Source: Plasmodium brasilianum
Lineage: Eukaryota; Apicomplexa; Aconoidasida; Haemosporida; Plasmodiidae
DNA length: 64,000 bases
Assembly: GCF_023973825.1 (NCBI RefSeq)
Contig: NC_090127.1
Location: 3,151,501 to 3,215,500 of the forward strand
Direction of reading: 5' to 3'
Under the pieces are notes generated by a model. That model made no database searches and was not told the origin of the DNA. It worked only from the letters and a program-made list of their open reading frames with translations. Shown one piece after another: positions 10,544-22,168 of the stretch. How positions within the stretch are numbered: position 1 is the stretch's first letter; the number at the start of each line of letters is the position of its first letter. The translations under genes and the position numbers were made by a program.

Positions 10544-12081
10544 TTACAACTTATTAACACGTGAATAAAAAATAATACGCTATTGCATAACTATAATTAA
10601 ATAGCAGCAAATTTTCATGGAGTCCCCAAAGAAAGATAAAATGGTTAATATGGTTTAATATTTGATGTAAGCCAAAAATAATTATGGCAATACAGCAATT
10701 TCGTAAAAATATTTTATATGAAATAATTATTGCGTGTTTGGATTTTGCTTTATCCTTTCATTATATAAGTATTTTTGTTCATTCAATTCAGCAGATTCAA
10801 GTTAAATACATACTAATATTAAAAAAAAAAAAAAAATTAGCTGAAATGTATATATATTTATATATATTTTTATATTTATGTGTAATATATGTAATATTTA
10901 TCAAATAAAAAGCAGTAAACCTTTTGAACATTTTTTTTTTTTACGCTTTGTACGAGTGTTGAGAAAATTCTATTTTTTCTCATAATAATTTTTTACATAT
11001 ATTTTAATTATATCTTCAGCACAATTTTTGAACGTTTTTACGTAAAGTTTGTATAAGGGTGGACAAAAATAAAATAAGGCATAAGTACATGTATTTATAT
11101 TTATATATATAAACATGTGTGTAAAATACTTCAGTATATTTTTTAAAGAATGAAAAATAAAAAGATCTTTTAACTGTAACTCTATGAATGTGATAGGAGA
11201 AGAGTTATTATTTCGTAATCAAAAAAATATGTAGAGGGTAAAAATTAAATGCACATTTATATAACTGTAAATATAAAAATTATAAAAAAAAAAAATTTTA
11301 ATATGTATATATATAAATATATATATATTTATATATAAGAAAATTTTGTTGAGGCTTTTGGAAAATAGGAAGAGAAATATCATAAAAGAATATTCGTTAA
11401 AAATATTATTCTTCCTTTTCACAAATAGACGTTCATTGTTCAGGTGTACATATATATTTTTACATGGATGCACATATATATGCATATATGTATTTAAGAA
11501 AGCTTGTGCTATAACATATGTACAATTTTTGAAAAAGTTCATGCTTTTTATGTCATTCAAAATTATTGGGCTCCTTATTTATTATATGATTTATGCTATC
11601 TTCCTTTTATATGGTAATTCTTCATTTAACATAAGGGTAGCATATGTTAAAACATTACTTTTTTTTAAAAAAATTTTGAAAAGTAAAAATTTATAAGTAA
11701 CTTAACTTCTTAATGTATATATATTCTTAAATACGTTTCCCATAAATTGAAAAATTATAATCATTAAATTTCCCATAGCATGTATTTTTTTAAGAAGGAC
11801 AATTCTGATCTTAGCAGCTCCCAAACGTCCTTTACTTTTATCCAGTTGTTTCTTTAAATTTGTACATGTAATCTTTTTTTATTTTTTCATCAATGTATAT
11901 GTTTATAAATGTTTATATATATATGTATATATATATGGACGTACGCTAGAGTAATAATAGACTCACTTTACTTTTCGTAGTAAGAAGTATTTTCGAATTG
12001 AAAAAAGAGAAGAAAAATTATGAATAGGTATAAAAATAGTATTTAATTTATAATTAACTCAAAAATAAGAGAAAAAATAAA
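9989..12081. other. Divergent promoter region between eIF2B beta (-) and TFIIA gamma (+)
   Basis: No supported gene. It holds (TA)n tracts at about 10198-10228, 10482-10501 and 11925-11937, poly-A near 10821-10836 and poly-T near 10931-10942. ORFs over 10684-10908, 11219-11560 and 11346-11696 are Phe/Ile/Tyr-biased and have no family resemblance. Transcription probably starts in both directions from here. Confidence 0.55.
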
Positions 12082-12744
12082 ATGGAAGATGGAAGTTTTG
12101 ATGAAAAATTTGCGAATTCTATTTTGCTAGAATCGTTGAAGGAAGCGCTTAAACAAATGATAGATGAGTTTTACGTAGAAAAGGAAATTGGCATTAAAAT
12201 TTATAAAGAAGCCTGTATGGTTGGTTAAATATATAGTCGTGCAGGATGTATATACACACATATATATATACAAGCACAAATTATACTTTACATATTTATA
12301 TGTATAGTGCACCTCTTTTACGTTATCTTTTTTATTTTTATTTTGCAGAATATGAAAAAAGAAATACTGGAGAATTCAAGTCAACTATCAGATGTGAATA
12401 TTGGTGGGCAGTTAAAAAGTTATTACTGCAGAAATGATGTTTGGACTTTTTTTTTTAAAAATTCTCTTTTTAAAATTACTAAGAATAAAAAACCAAAAAA
12501 TACGTCAAAGGATTATAAGAACTATCAACCACTGAATTTAAGAGTGTACAAGAATTTTTATGATAAAAAGGAGAAGTTCTTAAAAGATTGTATAGACAAT
12601 AATAATGTGAAATTTTTTAAAAACTTTGGAAAGCTTTATGCACGTATTGTTCATAATGAAAACAATGAAAATGATACGGATGACACATTTTTCTATTATG
12701 ATGGATTAATAAAAATATTGTGCGTTGAGGATTCGCTTATATAA
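12082..12744 (+). CDS. Transcription initiation factor TFIIA, gamma subunit, two exons
   Basis: Exon 1 is 12082-12219 (ATG after a short AT-rich leader, ending ...KEACM before GTTGGT); exon 2 is 12349-12744 after TTTTGCAG. Both boundaries are phase 0 and the product is 177 residues. The N-terminal half matches the TFIIA-gamma four-helix region (SILLESLKEALKQMIDEF), and exon 2 gives the beta-barrel signature GGQLKSYYCRNDVWTFFFKN, the counterpart of the family's G-S-L-x-x-Y-x-F-C-D-x-V-W-T-F block. TFIIA stabilises TBP on promoters; Plasmodium has few recognisable general factors, so this subunit is informative. The chain is longer than the ~110-residue human or yeast protein: about 70 residues after the barrel are Lys/Asn-rich and end in DTFFYYDGLIKILCVEDSLI. 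Confidence 0.85.
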
Positions 12745-13309
12745 ATAAAAGGAGATAAATGCATATATATATATATTATGTATATGTATTTATGTACATT
12801 ATTATGTATATAAGTATGGATATATGTGTATGTGTGAACATGTGCATATATATATATATATGCATTTATATCAATGATAAAGGAAAAAAAGAAATAATAT
12901 CTTTTTACTAATTTTAATTAAAATTAAATACTATACTAAAGCGTGAAAAAAAAAATATTTGTGTGTATATCTAAACTGTAAAATATTTATCAAGTTGAAG
13001 CGTCGCTTTGCTTAATATGTAATTGGGAGAAGGCTACTTTTATGTGTATTTATTTTTTTACAAATATGCAGTATATATAAGGAAAAAAAAAAAGCACTGT
13101 GGTAGATAGCTTTTGATTAAGAAAAAACGAAAAAAAAAAATTAATGTAATAAAAATGCTTATTTATAGGATGAGCACAAACCTTACAAATTTAAGAAAAA
13201 TTTTGTATAATTTTTCATAATTAAAATTTAGTGAGTTAATTTTTATGAACCATTATTAGAATTTATGGAATATGCCGTTTGTTTTTGTGTATTAAAAAAA
13301 AATATATTC

Positions 13310-13356
<47 letters not shown>

Positions 13357-14107
13357 GTACATATATATATATATAACTGTTTTGTAAACATAAATTATAT
13401 GGAGGATATATTAAATTTATCCTGCGTACTTACATTTATTAATAATACTTATAATTTATATTTAAGTGGATATAAATGCCCACGTTTTGAACAATTTGAT
13501 ATTTTTTCATTAATTTTAACTTCGATTTTTTTTTTTTTTTAAATTATGTTTTAAAAATAACTAATTAAACACGAAAAGACATTATATGATAATAGTTTCA
13601 ATAATATTAGTATTCTCGCATAAGTATATATATATATGTATATATAAATATATAAAAGTCTCATATTCAAAGATATGTTAGTGTATGCAATGATTAAGAA
13701 AAAATATAAATTTCTTTAAAACATGGAGAATTTGCATTAAACATAATATACCACAAATAATTAAAAGAAGGAAATATTTTAGCTACTGTATTAGGACGTA
13801 AATTATAAAAATACTCGATGAATTGTGAAGAAAATTAAAGTAAAAAAAAATATTATGAATTCTGTATAGCGCGTTAAAATTGTACATATATCTATATGTA
13901 TATATATGTACACTTATCTATGTGAGACTATAAAAATATGGCAAAACAGTTTGCGTTATTTTTTTTATATGTAGATATTATAATATATGCTATAAATTAA
14001 TTTCTTCACATTTTTCTAATTGTGTACAAGGTGTACTTTTTTAATATTTTGAAGAATTTTAACGTAGAATAATAGTTCTCTTTTCTCTTTGCCTTTTTCT
14101 TTTTTTT

Positions 14108-14142
<35 letters not shown>

Positions 14143-14265
14143 CTCTGCTTTTTCCTCCTCTTTTTTGTTTTTATTTTTCTGTACGGTGCAATAAATATGA
14201 TAATTGAAGTTTGTTTTCCCCGTAGTGCAATCTTAAAGACATGACAAAATTAATAATTAGTTATA
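12745..14265. other. Intergenic between TFIIA gamma and RAD16-like gene
   Basis: No gene seen. Contents: (TA)n at about 13314-13352, many TATG/TACA microsatellites, and a very long T-rich tract (about 14099-14142, more than 30 consecutive T at its core) less than 130 bp upstream of the RAD16-like ATG. The ORF over 13279-13542 is mostly the (TA)n repeat in translation. Confidence 0.55.
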
Positions 14266-17200
14266 ATGGGGGATAATTTAGATAGGATGTTCTCTAAGAA
14301 GGAACGATTTTTTAAAGAAATAATTGAAACGAACTGCATATTTGTGAAATCGTTAAATCATTGGGTTGGTACGAACTATATAACAAGATTAAAATTAAAA
14401 AAGGAGACTTTTAAAATAACACCGAAATTGTTAATAAACAAAACTCGATCAAGTAGGAAAAAAAACAAAAAAAATAACACCATTCTTATTGGCCCGGAAT
14501 GCGGACCCCACTATATATTATATATATATATATGTATATATATACTGGGAATTGAATATTTGTGCCCAGATATATGAAAAAAAATTTGTACAAAAGCTTT
14601 GGAAAAATGATGCACAATTTATATGCGTACAAATGTGATCAAACATGTGATCAAAAATATGTTCAACAATATGTGTGTGTATTTTTTTTTTTTTTTTTTT
14701 TTCAGAAGCTAGCCGATGTCGCGTGTGCGGATTTTCAATCGAAAAAAACAGCTTAAGAATAGGGTATCCAACAAAAGATCCTAGAGGAAATTATGGTTAT
14801 ATAAGTTGTTGGGTTCACCTAGATTGTTGTAAAAAAATATTGTATGCTATTTTGTATATCAAAGAAAATGAGCTCTATTTACAAAACTATTTAAACAGTT
14901 CGGAAAAAAACTTTTGTGAAAATAGTTGTAATAATTATGAACAGTACATATATAAAAATATAAAATGGGAATTTTTTTTTGGAGGATTTGAGGAACTGAG
15001 TGATGAAGAAAAGGAAAGGTTAAAAGAAATTGCAAAACCATATGATGTAAAAAGTGGTAAGGGAAGAAATAGTTTTGAGGCTTTGATAAATGAAGAGAAA
15101 GAAATGTTTAACTCAAATAATTATATGAAATTAGAAGGAAAAGTTATTGAAAATAAATTAAAAATTCCAAAGGAACTTAAATTTGAATTACTTGAATATC
15201 AGAAGGAAGGTGTATCATGGATGATCAATCAAGAATATTCTAATATTAAAGGAGGGATATTAGCAGATGAAATGGGTATGGGAAAAACAATTCAAGCAAT
15301 AACACTAATATTATGTCAAAAGATAAATTATTTAAACAAAGGAATGGAAAAAACAGAGGATTGTAATGGAAAAGAAATAGATGATGTATGGGAACAAAAA
15401 TGTCAAATAAATAAAAAAGAAAATAATGATATAATGAAAAATAAATATATAACAAAAGATCTAATCAAAATCAAAGAAGAATCAGACAACAGTGTGATCA
15501 TATGTGGAAGTGAAGAAGATACAAATTGTGGAATAAAAAGCGAAATAGAAATTGTTTCAAATAGTATAGGAAAAAAGGAAATTAAAAATAAGGCTAATGA
15601 AGTCAAGAGTCAGGTTAAAATTGAAGCTATAAAAGATAGGAGTAGTGACCAGTCTAGTGATAAAATAAAAAATAAATTACATGGACAGACGTTAATAATA
15701 GCACCTATTGCAGCTGTAATGCAATGGAAATCTGAAATTGAAAAATTTGTAGAGGGAAACTTTTTAAAATTATACGTATATCATGGTAGTTCGAGAAAAA
15801 TATCGTATGAAGAATTGATAAAATATGATATTGTTATTACATCATATGCTATGGTAGAAGGGAACTTTAGAAAAATAATTACTAAATATAAAGTCCCCTG
15901 TGAATATTGCGGTAGATTATATTTACCTAGAACTTTGGTTTTACATAAGAAGTATTTTTGTGGACCTAGTGCTGTTAGAACAGAAAAATTGAAAAAAAGG
16001 AAAAAGAAAAACAAAGATACCGCTCTAGTTGCTATGAAGAAATTTGATGATACGTTTGTTCCAACACCCAGAAATACCCTATTACAAATTTTAAGTGAAG
16101 CTAAAGGTGCCAATAAAAATGATGAAGAACTGAAGCAACCAAACTATAGAAAAAAAAAAGAAAAGAATATGGAAACTAAAGGGAATAAGCAAATGGAAGA
16201 GAAGAATGAGATTATTGTACTAAGTTCAGGGGAATCAAAGGATGACAGCTCGTCATCGAACAAGTCCTTTTTTTCTCCTTTATCTAGAAAAACATCCAGT
16301 AGAATTATAGATTTATGTAATGTAGGGTTTGAAAAGGAAATAATTGAAAGAACTGTAGATAGTATAATACATAAGAATGAAGGGGAAAATGGAGGAAAAA
16401 ATAAAACAAAAAGTGGAGTAAAAAATAAAAGGAATGTTAATTGGAATATGGTTATAAAAGACATATTAGAGAATAATCTGTACAACATAGATATGAATGA
16501 GAAATGTAAAAATGTTTTAGCCCAAATGTATTTAACAAATAAGGAAATAGAAAATGATGAACTTAAAAAATTAAATATGGGCGAACTCAAGGTCCTTTTA
16601 ATAGCCTTGGGGAAACACGTTTTTGGTACAAAAATAGAATTAATTAATAGAATTTTAGTCTCAGCTAAATACATAAGACAAGAGTTAGAACAGATACAAA
16701 GCGGAGAGAATAACGGAGATAGTAACAAATGTAACGAGGAAAATAACGAAGAGAGTAACGACGAAGTGCCAAGGCATGTGTCTGCTAAATCGAAATTAAA
16801 TCGTAAGAGTTATGCATCCGGTGAAGTTGATTGTGGAAATGATTATGAAAACTTGGGAAAAAGTAGTCATAGGAATGATAAAGTGAAAACAGAAAAGAGT
16901 AATAAAAAAAAAATGATAAAAAAAGGGAAAACCAGTTATGTTAGGAGAAACACGATCGATTCCCAACGCCTAAAAGAAAGTAGTAAAGCAGCAAAAAAAG
17001 GAATAAAAAGAAGAAATACCTGTAACGTAGGTTTGAAGCAAAACAAGAAGAAGCGAAAAATGGCAATGCACAAAGGCAGAAAAGGAAAAGGAAAAAAAAA
17101 CAGCAGCCACTCTAGTGAGGATGAAGACAACGAAAGTGATCGAAGTGACACTGACAGTGATGAATCATTTAGAATAGAATATTTAAAAGGAGAAGAGAGT

Positions 17201-19135
17201 GAGAAGAATATTTTTGGAGATAACTCCTTCTCTGAGGAAAATAAAAAGGAAACGAGTGATTCTTTTGATTCATATGATTCAATTATCGTGAAAAAGAGCA
17301 AAACAAAAAGAAAGGGTTTGAAAACGAACGAGTCGCATATTTTAATTGAGAGTGCACTGCATCAGATATATTGGAATAGAATAATATTAGACGAAGCTCA
17401 TAGAATAAAAAATAGAACGACATCAACAACTCAATCAATATTTAATTTAAAATGTTCAGGTTATAGGTGGTGTTTAACTGGAACACCATTGCAAAATAGG
17501 ATTGGAGATTTATATAGTTTAATTCGATTTTTAGAATTCTATCCGTATGCATATTATTTTTGTTCCAAAAAGGATTGTAAATGTTTATTGCTAAATTATG
17601 AAATGAGAGACAACAAATATTGTTATGTTTGTAATCATTCTAGAATAAATCATTTTAACTATTTTAATAAAAGAATTTTAAAACCAATACAATCTTTTGG
17701 GTATAATGGAGAAGGCGTTTCAAGTATGTTTTATTTAAGAAATGATATTTTGGATAAAATATTACTAAGAAGAACTAAAAGTGAGAGAAAAAATGATATA
17801 AAACTAAAGCCATTAATTATTAGTATACGGAAAGACAAATTATCAAACGAAGAAAAGGATTTTTATGAATCTTTATATAAACAAACATCAACACAATTTG
17901 ATACATATGTTAAGTCAAACACAGTTCTTCATAATTATGCCCATATTTTTGATTTGTTAAGTAGATTAAGACAAGCAGCTGATCATCCATATTTAATTTT
18001 ATTTGGAAATACTTTTTTAAGTGATCCATCAGGAAAATTTATAAAAAAAAATTCTTCAATTATTCCAGCTATTTCTAGTGATTATGTATGTGGTATATGT
18101 TTAGAAAATGCACCGAAAAAAAGTAATATTACTACAAAGTGTAATCATAATTTTCATAAAACTTGTTTGAAGCAATATATAGATAGTTTTGAAATAGAGA
18201 ATAGATCTAGTATTAATCAAAATGATATGGAAGAAACATCGGATTTATTGAAATCCAAAACGTATGATTTTGTAAGCAATAATTATGAAAACACAATATG
18301 TAGTAATAAAGATATTGTATTTAATAATAACAATGATGAGTCGGATGGAAAATTAAATAAGAAAGCAAAATCTATTTCAGTAGTTAAGTTTAAAGATAAG
18401 GAAAAATCTGAATTCATTAATCTATTAAATAACGAAGAGAATATGAAGGATTATCCTTTAGGTTGCCCAGTATGTTACGTACCATTGACTGTTGATTTTC
18501 ATCTTTTAAATGAAGCAGATGAACATGATGATGAAGAAATTATTATATGTAAAGAAGAAACAACATATATTAATAGGAGTTTTATAAATAGAATTAACAT
18601 TCAAGAATTTCAGACAAGTACGAAAATAGAAGCCATATTTGAAGAAGTTCAAAGAGTTATAAATACTACTGATGACAAATGTTTAATATTTTCTCAGTAT
18701 TGTTCCATGCTGGATTTAATTGAATATCAGTTAAAAAAGAACAACATTATATGTTCCAAATTATTAGGTTACATGTCTATGGTGTCAAGAAATAATATAT
18801 TGTATAATTTCAATCAAGATAAGCAACTTAGAGTTCTACTTATCAGTTTGAAAGCAGGTGGAGAAGGTTTAAATTTGCAAGTAGCAAATAGAATTTTTAT
18901 TGTTGACCCATGGTGGAATCCAGCAGCAGAATTACAGGCTATTCAAAGGGCACATCGTATTGGTCAAACAAAGACAGTTTATGCTATTCGTTTCATTATA
19001 GAAAATACAGTGGAAGAAAAAATTATCCAATTACAAGATAAAAAGCAGTTAGTATTTGACTGCACAATTGGGGATTCGGGGAATGCTATGCAGAAGCTAA
19101 CAAAAGAGGACTTGGCTTTCCTCTTCCATGCATAA
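14266..19135 (+). CDS. RAD16: RAD16/RAD5-type SNF2 helicase with RING finger (about 1,564 aa, two exons)
   Basis: Exon 1 starts at ATG 14266; the most consistent junction is donor 14534 (TAT|GTATAT) with acceptor after 14708, giving a TCT codon across the join; exon 2 runs to TAA 19133-19135. Domains in order: PARP-type zinc-finger-like module SRCRVCGFSIEKNSLRIGYP ending WVHLDCC (14709-14832); SNF2 N-lobe with ADEMGMGKTIQA (about 15263), IIAPIAAVMQWKSEIEKF (about 15700), a C2HC finger CEYCGRLYLP...HKKYFC (about 15899-15963), a long charged insert containing a SAP-like helix pair LNMGELKVLLIALGKHVFG (about 16570-16626), DEAH box LDEAHRIKN (about 17388); RING CGICLENAP...CNHNFHKTCL and the distal CPVC (18088-18475), split by a low-complexity insert; helicase C motif QRAHRIGQTKTVYAIRF (about 18938). 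Family members act in global-genome nucleotide excision repair or as PCNA ubiquitin ligase. Nuclear localisation follows from basic clusters at 16900-17100. Confidence 0.9.
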
Positions 19136-19146
19136 AGCAAATATGG

Positions 19147-19178
<32 letters not shown>

Positions 19179-19546
19179 GTAAAGTAAAATTAAACTAATA
19201 AAGGTGGATCTTTTTTTTTTTTTTTTTCATCTTTAAGGAAAAATTATAACAGGGGAAAAAAAAGGAATATTACTAATGGGTTATTATTATGCTTACATTA
19301 TGATTGCCTTCTGCATCTTAGCACACATTACTGCATATATTTTGAACGCATCGCAAATGTATATGTGTACATACATACATACATACATGTGTTCACAATG
19401 AGTTCCTTTTAATTTTTTTAAAAAATTGCATAACTATAACATAACTTACAAACACTTTTGTCAATTTAAAAAAAGTTTTTCAAAAAAAAAGGTAAAATTA
19501 ATTAAGAAGATAACAAAAAAAAAAAAAAAGGGGGAAATATACAAAT
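19136..19546. other. Convergent 3' region between RAD16-like (+) and ATG16-like (-)
   Basis: A 411-bp gap with (TA)n at 19148-19178, a 17-T run near 19210, CATA microsatellite at 19370-19386 and poly-A near 19514-19529. No gene. Confidence 0.6.
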
Positions 19547-22168
19547 CTACCAAATAGCTATATTCCCATCCGAATGAATTGTTAATAATTTGTCATTTAA
19601 AATGCAATTAGTTCCATTTATTTCTCCAAGTTGGTTATTTATAATATTGAAATAAGAATGGGTTAAGATATCATACGATACTATATTATAAGGATATGAG
19701 CATATTAATTTTTTTCCATCCAACGAAAAAATTGGATAAGATTTGGGTGTTTGATATGTAAGGTCATTTTTTGGATTTTCAAAAGACTGTAAAAAATTAA
19801 TTTTATTTGCGTTCAGTAATTTCAGTTTTCCACTAACAGACTGTATAGCTATTAACTGATCATCTGGAGAATAATTTAATCCATATATTTTTTCATTAAA
19901 TAGTTTTTTATCGTATAATATAGAATTACATAGACTTTTATTATGTACCCTTATATCATAACAAATAACAGAACCACTATGCGTACCAATTAGTACATGC
20001 GATCCGTAATTCGATATAGCTGAACAAGTAATTAAATTATTTACATGAATAGTATTGTAACAACAATTTTTTTTCATGTTCCAAAATTTAATTGTTCCGT
20101 CTACACTAGTTGAGTAAAAAAGAGAATAATCAGTTAGGTAATTATGTAAAGACTTTTCATCCGTATAAATGAAATCATTTAAAAAATTAACTGATGTTAT
20201 TTTCTCTTTATGGCCATAATATGAATGTTCTACTTTACTTTTTACATTATTTATTAAACATATATTATTATTTGCCATAGCTGCTACAGAATATAATCGT
20301 GAGGGATGTATACATATATTATATGCTGGTATTTTGCTGTTCAATATATAAAAACATTTAACACATTTTAATTTATTTTCTTTTACATATATAAAAGCAA
20401 TTTTCCCGTCTTCTCCACAAGTAACAACCATATTATGATACGGTTCCTCTTGATCGCAATTTTTTATAAGTACTTCATTTTGCACAAAACATTGCCTTAT
20501 CATCTGCGTATTACTATTACTATTCCTGTTAATGCCGCAGTCACTATTGCTGTCAATGTAGCTATCACTGTTTCTGGCATTATTTCTATTCCTGCTGTTA
20601 TTCTTGTTGTCGTTATTTTCACTGTCTGTAGTAATAATTCCATTCACATCATTGGACATCCGTAAATTATAAAATTTACTATCACCATTCAAGTTCAACA
20701 TTCTCATCTTTGTTTCTACTCTGTTTTTGGAGTTGGTTAAATATTCTAAAGAATCTCTTATATCTGTTTTCGGAGTGGTGCAAAAACATAGTATACTGCT
20801 ACTCGTATGTACATTTAGAAATTTTTTTATTTTAAAAAAACCTTCATTGCGTTTGATATTTCTTGAATATGTGGAAGTGGGGTATGCTTCAATAACTTTA
20901 CTTTTCAAACTGTTTTCTTCATAAGGGTTATTGCGATTTTTCATGTGTTCTTTAATTTTTAACACGCTGTTACTTAATAATTTAGAAGAGTAACTAATCC
21001 TTTTGTTGTTACGTGGGTCGTGATAATTTTTACCATCCAGCTCCTCTTCAGTACTATATTTGTCTCTCGAATATGTCTTCATATTATCATTATTTGTATA
21101 TGTTAATGGATCATCGGTATAATCAATTTCTTCTTTTTCTGCTAATGGTTGTTTTGTATTATGCACGTAATGTAATTTATCTAAGTATAAATATACACGG
21201 AATTTTTGTTTTTTAAAAAAAATATGTTTCGATTTATATTCTTTTTTTGTTCTATGCACATTGTTTCCAACTTTTTTCCTCATTCTTTTGTTCATGCTAT
21301 ATTCAATTTTTTTTAATTGACGTTTATACGATTTTTTGCATGTTAACAAATATTTAAGGAGATTTTCATTTTCTACTTTTTTTTTAAACAGTACATTTCT
21401 TAAAGCAAAATATTCCTTATCCATTTTTATTTTGTAATTTTTCATTTCATATACCTGCTTTAGTAGTTTAAAATATGCAAGTCTTATATTGTCATATTCT
21501 CGCATCAGTTTAGCATTTCTCCTGTCCTTTAAGTCTATTTTACTCTGGAGCAATTTATTATTATTTTCATATAGTTTTATTACTTGTTTTTTTTTATTTA
21601 GACTTTCTTCTAATTTAAAAAGTTCTTTTTTTTTTTCAAAAAGTTCCTCTTCTCTTTTAATAATACCATTATGCAGTGTTTTATTTTCTTTATTTGTAAT
21701 ATTTAGCAGTTTTTCCTTTTCATTTAAGCTGTTTTTTAAAAGAAGAATGAGTTCATCATTTTTCCCTTTCTGTTTAATAACTTCTAAGAATTCTTTCTTT
21801 GAAATTAAATTCTGGCAATCATTTTGACTTATGTCAAAAGCGGGGGTACCTAATATATTAATTTTCAAATTGTTCAAAGGATTATGGTAATCATTATCCT
21901 TTTTCTTCGTACATTCGTCAGTTAATGGATCATCATTTTTTTTTAAATTATTTTCCATTAATATTTTACTTTCAAATGACAAACTGAACTTACTGTTATT
22001 TAGTAAGTAAATATTTTCAGACGTAAATGAAGCAATAATAGCTAATAATTTATTTTTTTCATCAACTAAGGAATTATATGAAGCTAAAACATCTTGATAG
22101 TTCTCACTTTGACTGATATTTCTTTGTTTAAGGCGGTATAAAATTGTGCTTTTCCAAGCTTCAGTCAT
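19547..22168 (-). CDS. ATG16: ATG16-like autophagy protein: N-terminal helix, coiled coil, WD40 (873 aa)
   Basis: Single exon, ATG at 22168. The first 50 residues match the ATG5-binding helix of ATG16 family proteins: WKSTILYRLKQRN, then a YQDVLASYNSLV segment equivalent to the conserved F-x-x-I-x-x-Y-N-x-L. Residues about 120-290 form a Lys/Glu/Leu coiled coil. A Ser/Asn-rich linker (about 290-570) follows. The C-terminal ~300 residues (about 20440 down to 19547) are WD40 blades: TCGEDGKIAFIYV, HKEKITSVNFL, STSVDGTIKFWNMKKN, GTHSGSVICYDIR, SVSGKLKLLNANK, ending HSDGNIAIW. In other eukaryotes ATG12-ATG5-ATG16 is the E3-like complex that attaches ATG8 to lipid. Plasmodium ATG8 sits on the apicoplast membrane, so the inferred role is apicoplast ATG8 lipidation rather than starvation autophagy. 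Other WD40 coiled-coil proteins are possible alternatives, but the N-terminus favours ATG16. Confidence 0.72.
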   Translation of the reverse strand: MTEAWKSTILYRLKQRNISQSENYQDVLASYNSLVDEKNKLLAIIASFTSENIYLLNNSKFSLSFESKILMENNLKKNDDPLTDECTKKKDNDYHNPLNNLKINILGTPAFDISQNDCQNLISKKEFLEVIKQKGKNDELILLLKNSLNEKEKLLNITNKENKTLHNGIIKREEELFEKKKELFKLEESLNKKKQVIKLYENNNKLLQSKIDLKDRRNAKLMREYDNIRLAYFKLLKQVYEMKNYKIKMDKEYFALRNVLFKKKVENENLLKYLLTCKKSYKRQLKKIEYSMNKRMRKKVGNNVHRTKKEYKSKHIFFKKQKFRVYLYLDKLHYVHNTKQPLAEKEEIDYTDDPLTYTNNDNMKTYSRDKYSTEEELDGKNYHDPRNNKRISYSSKLLSNSVLKIKEHMKNRNNPYEENSLKSKVIEAYPTSTYSRNIKRNEGFFKIKKFLNVHTSSSILCFCTTPKTDIRDSLEYLTNSKNRVETKMRMLNLNGDSKFYNLRMSNDVNGIITTDSENNDNKNNSRNRNNARNSDSYIDSNSDCGINRNSNSNTQMIRQCFVQNEVLIKNCDQEEPYHNMVVTCGEDGKIAFIYVKENKLKCVKCFYILNSKIPAYNICIHPSRLYSVAAMANNNICLINNVKSKVEHSYYGHKEKITSVNFLNDFIYTDEKSLHNYLTDYSLFYSTSVDGTIKFWNMKKNCCYNTIHVNNLITCSAISNYGSHVLIGTHSGSVICYDIRVHNKSLCNSILYDKKLFNEKIYGLNYSPDDQLIAIQSVSGKLKLLNANKINFLQSFENPKNDLTYQTPKSYPIFSLDGKKLICSYPYNIVSYDILTHSYFNIINNQLGEINGTNCILNDKLLTIHSDGNIAIW

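Noticed and set aside
11219..11696. ORFs of 113 and 116 residues on opposite strands
   Set aside because: Overlapping mirror ORFs with Phe/Ile/Lys bias and microsatellite content; no family pattern.
14266..14577. Separate 103-residue gene before the helicase
   Set aside because: The frame leads into a T-rich intron and its end is (TA)n; it is better explained as exon 1 of the RAD16-like gene.
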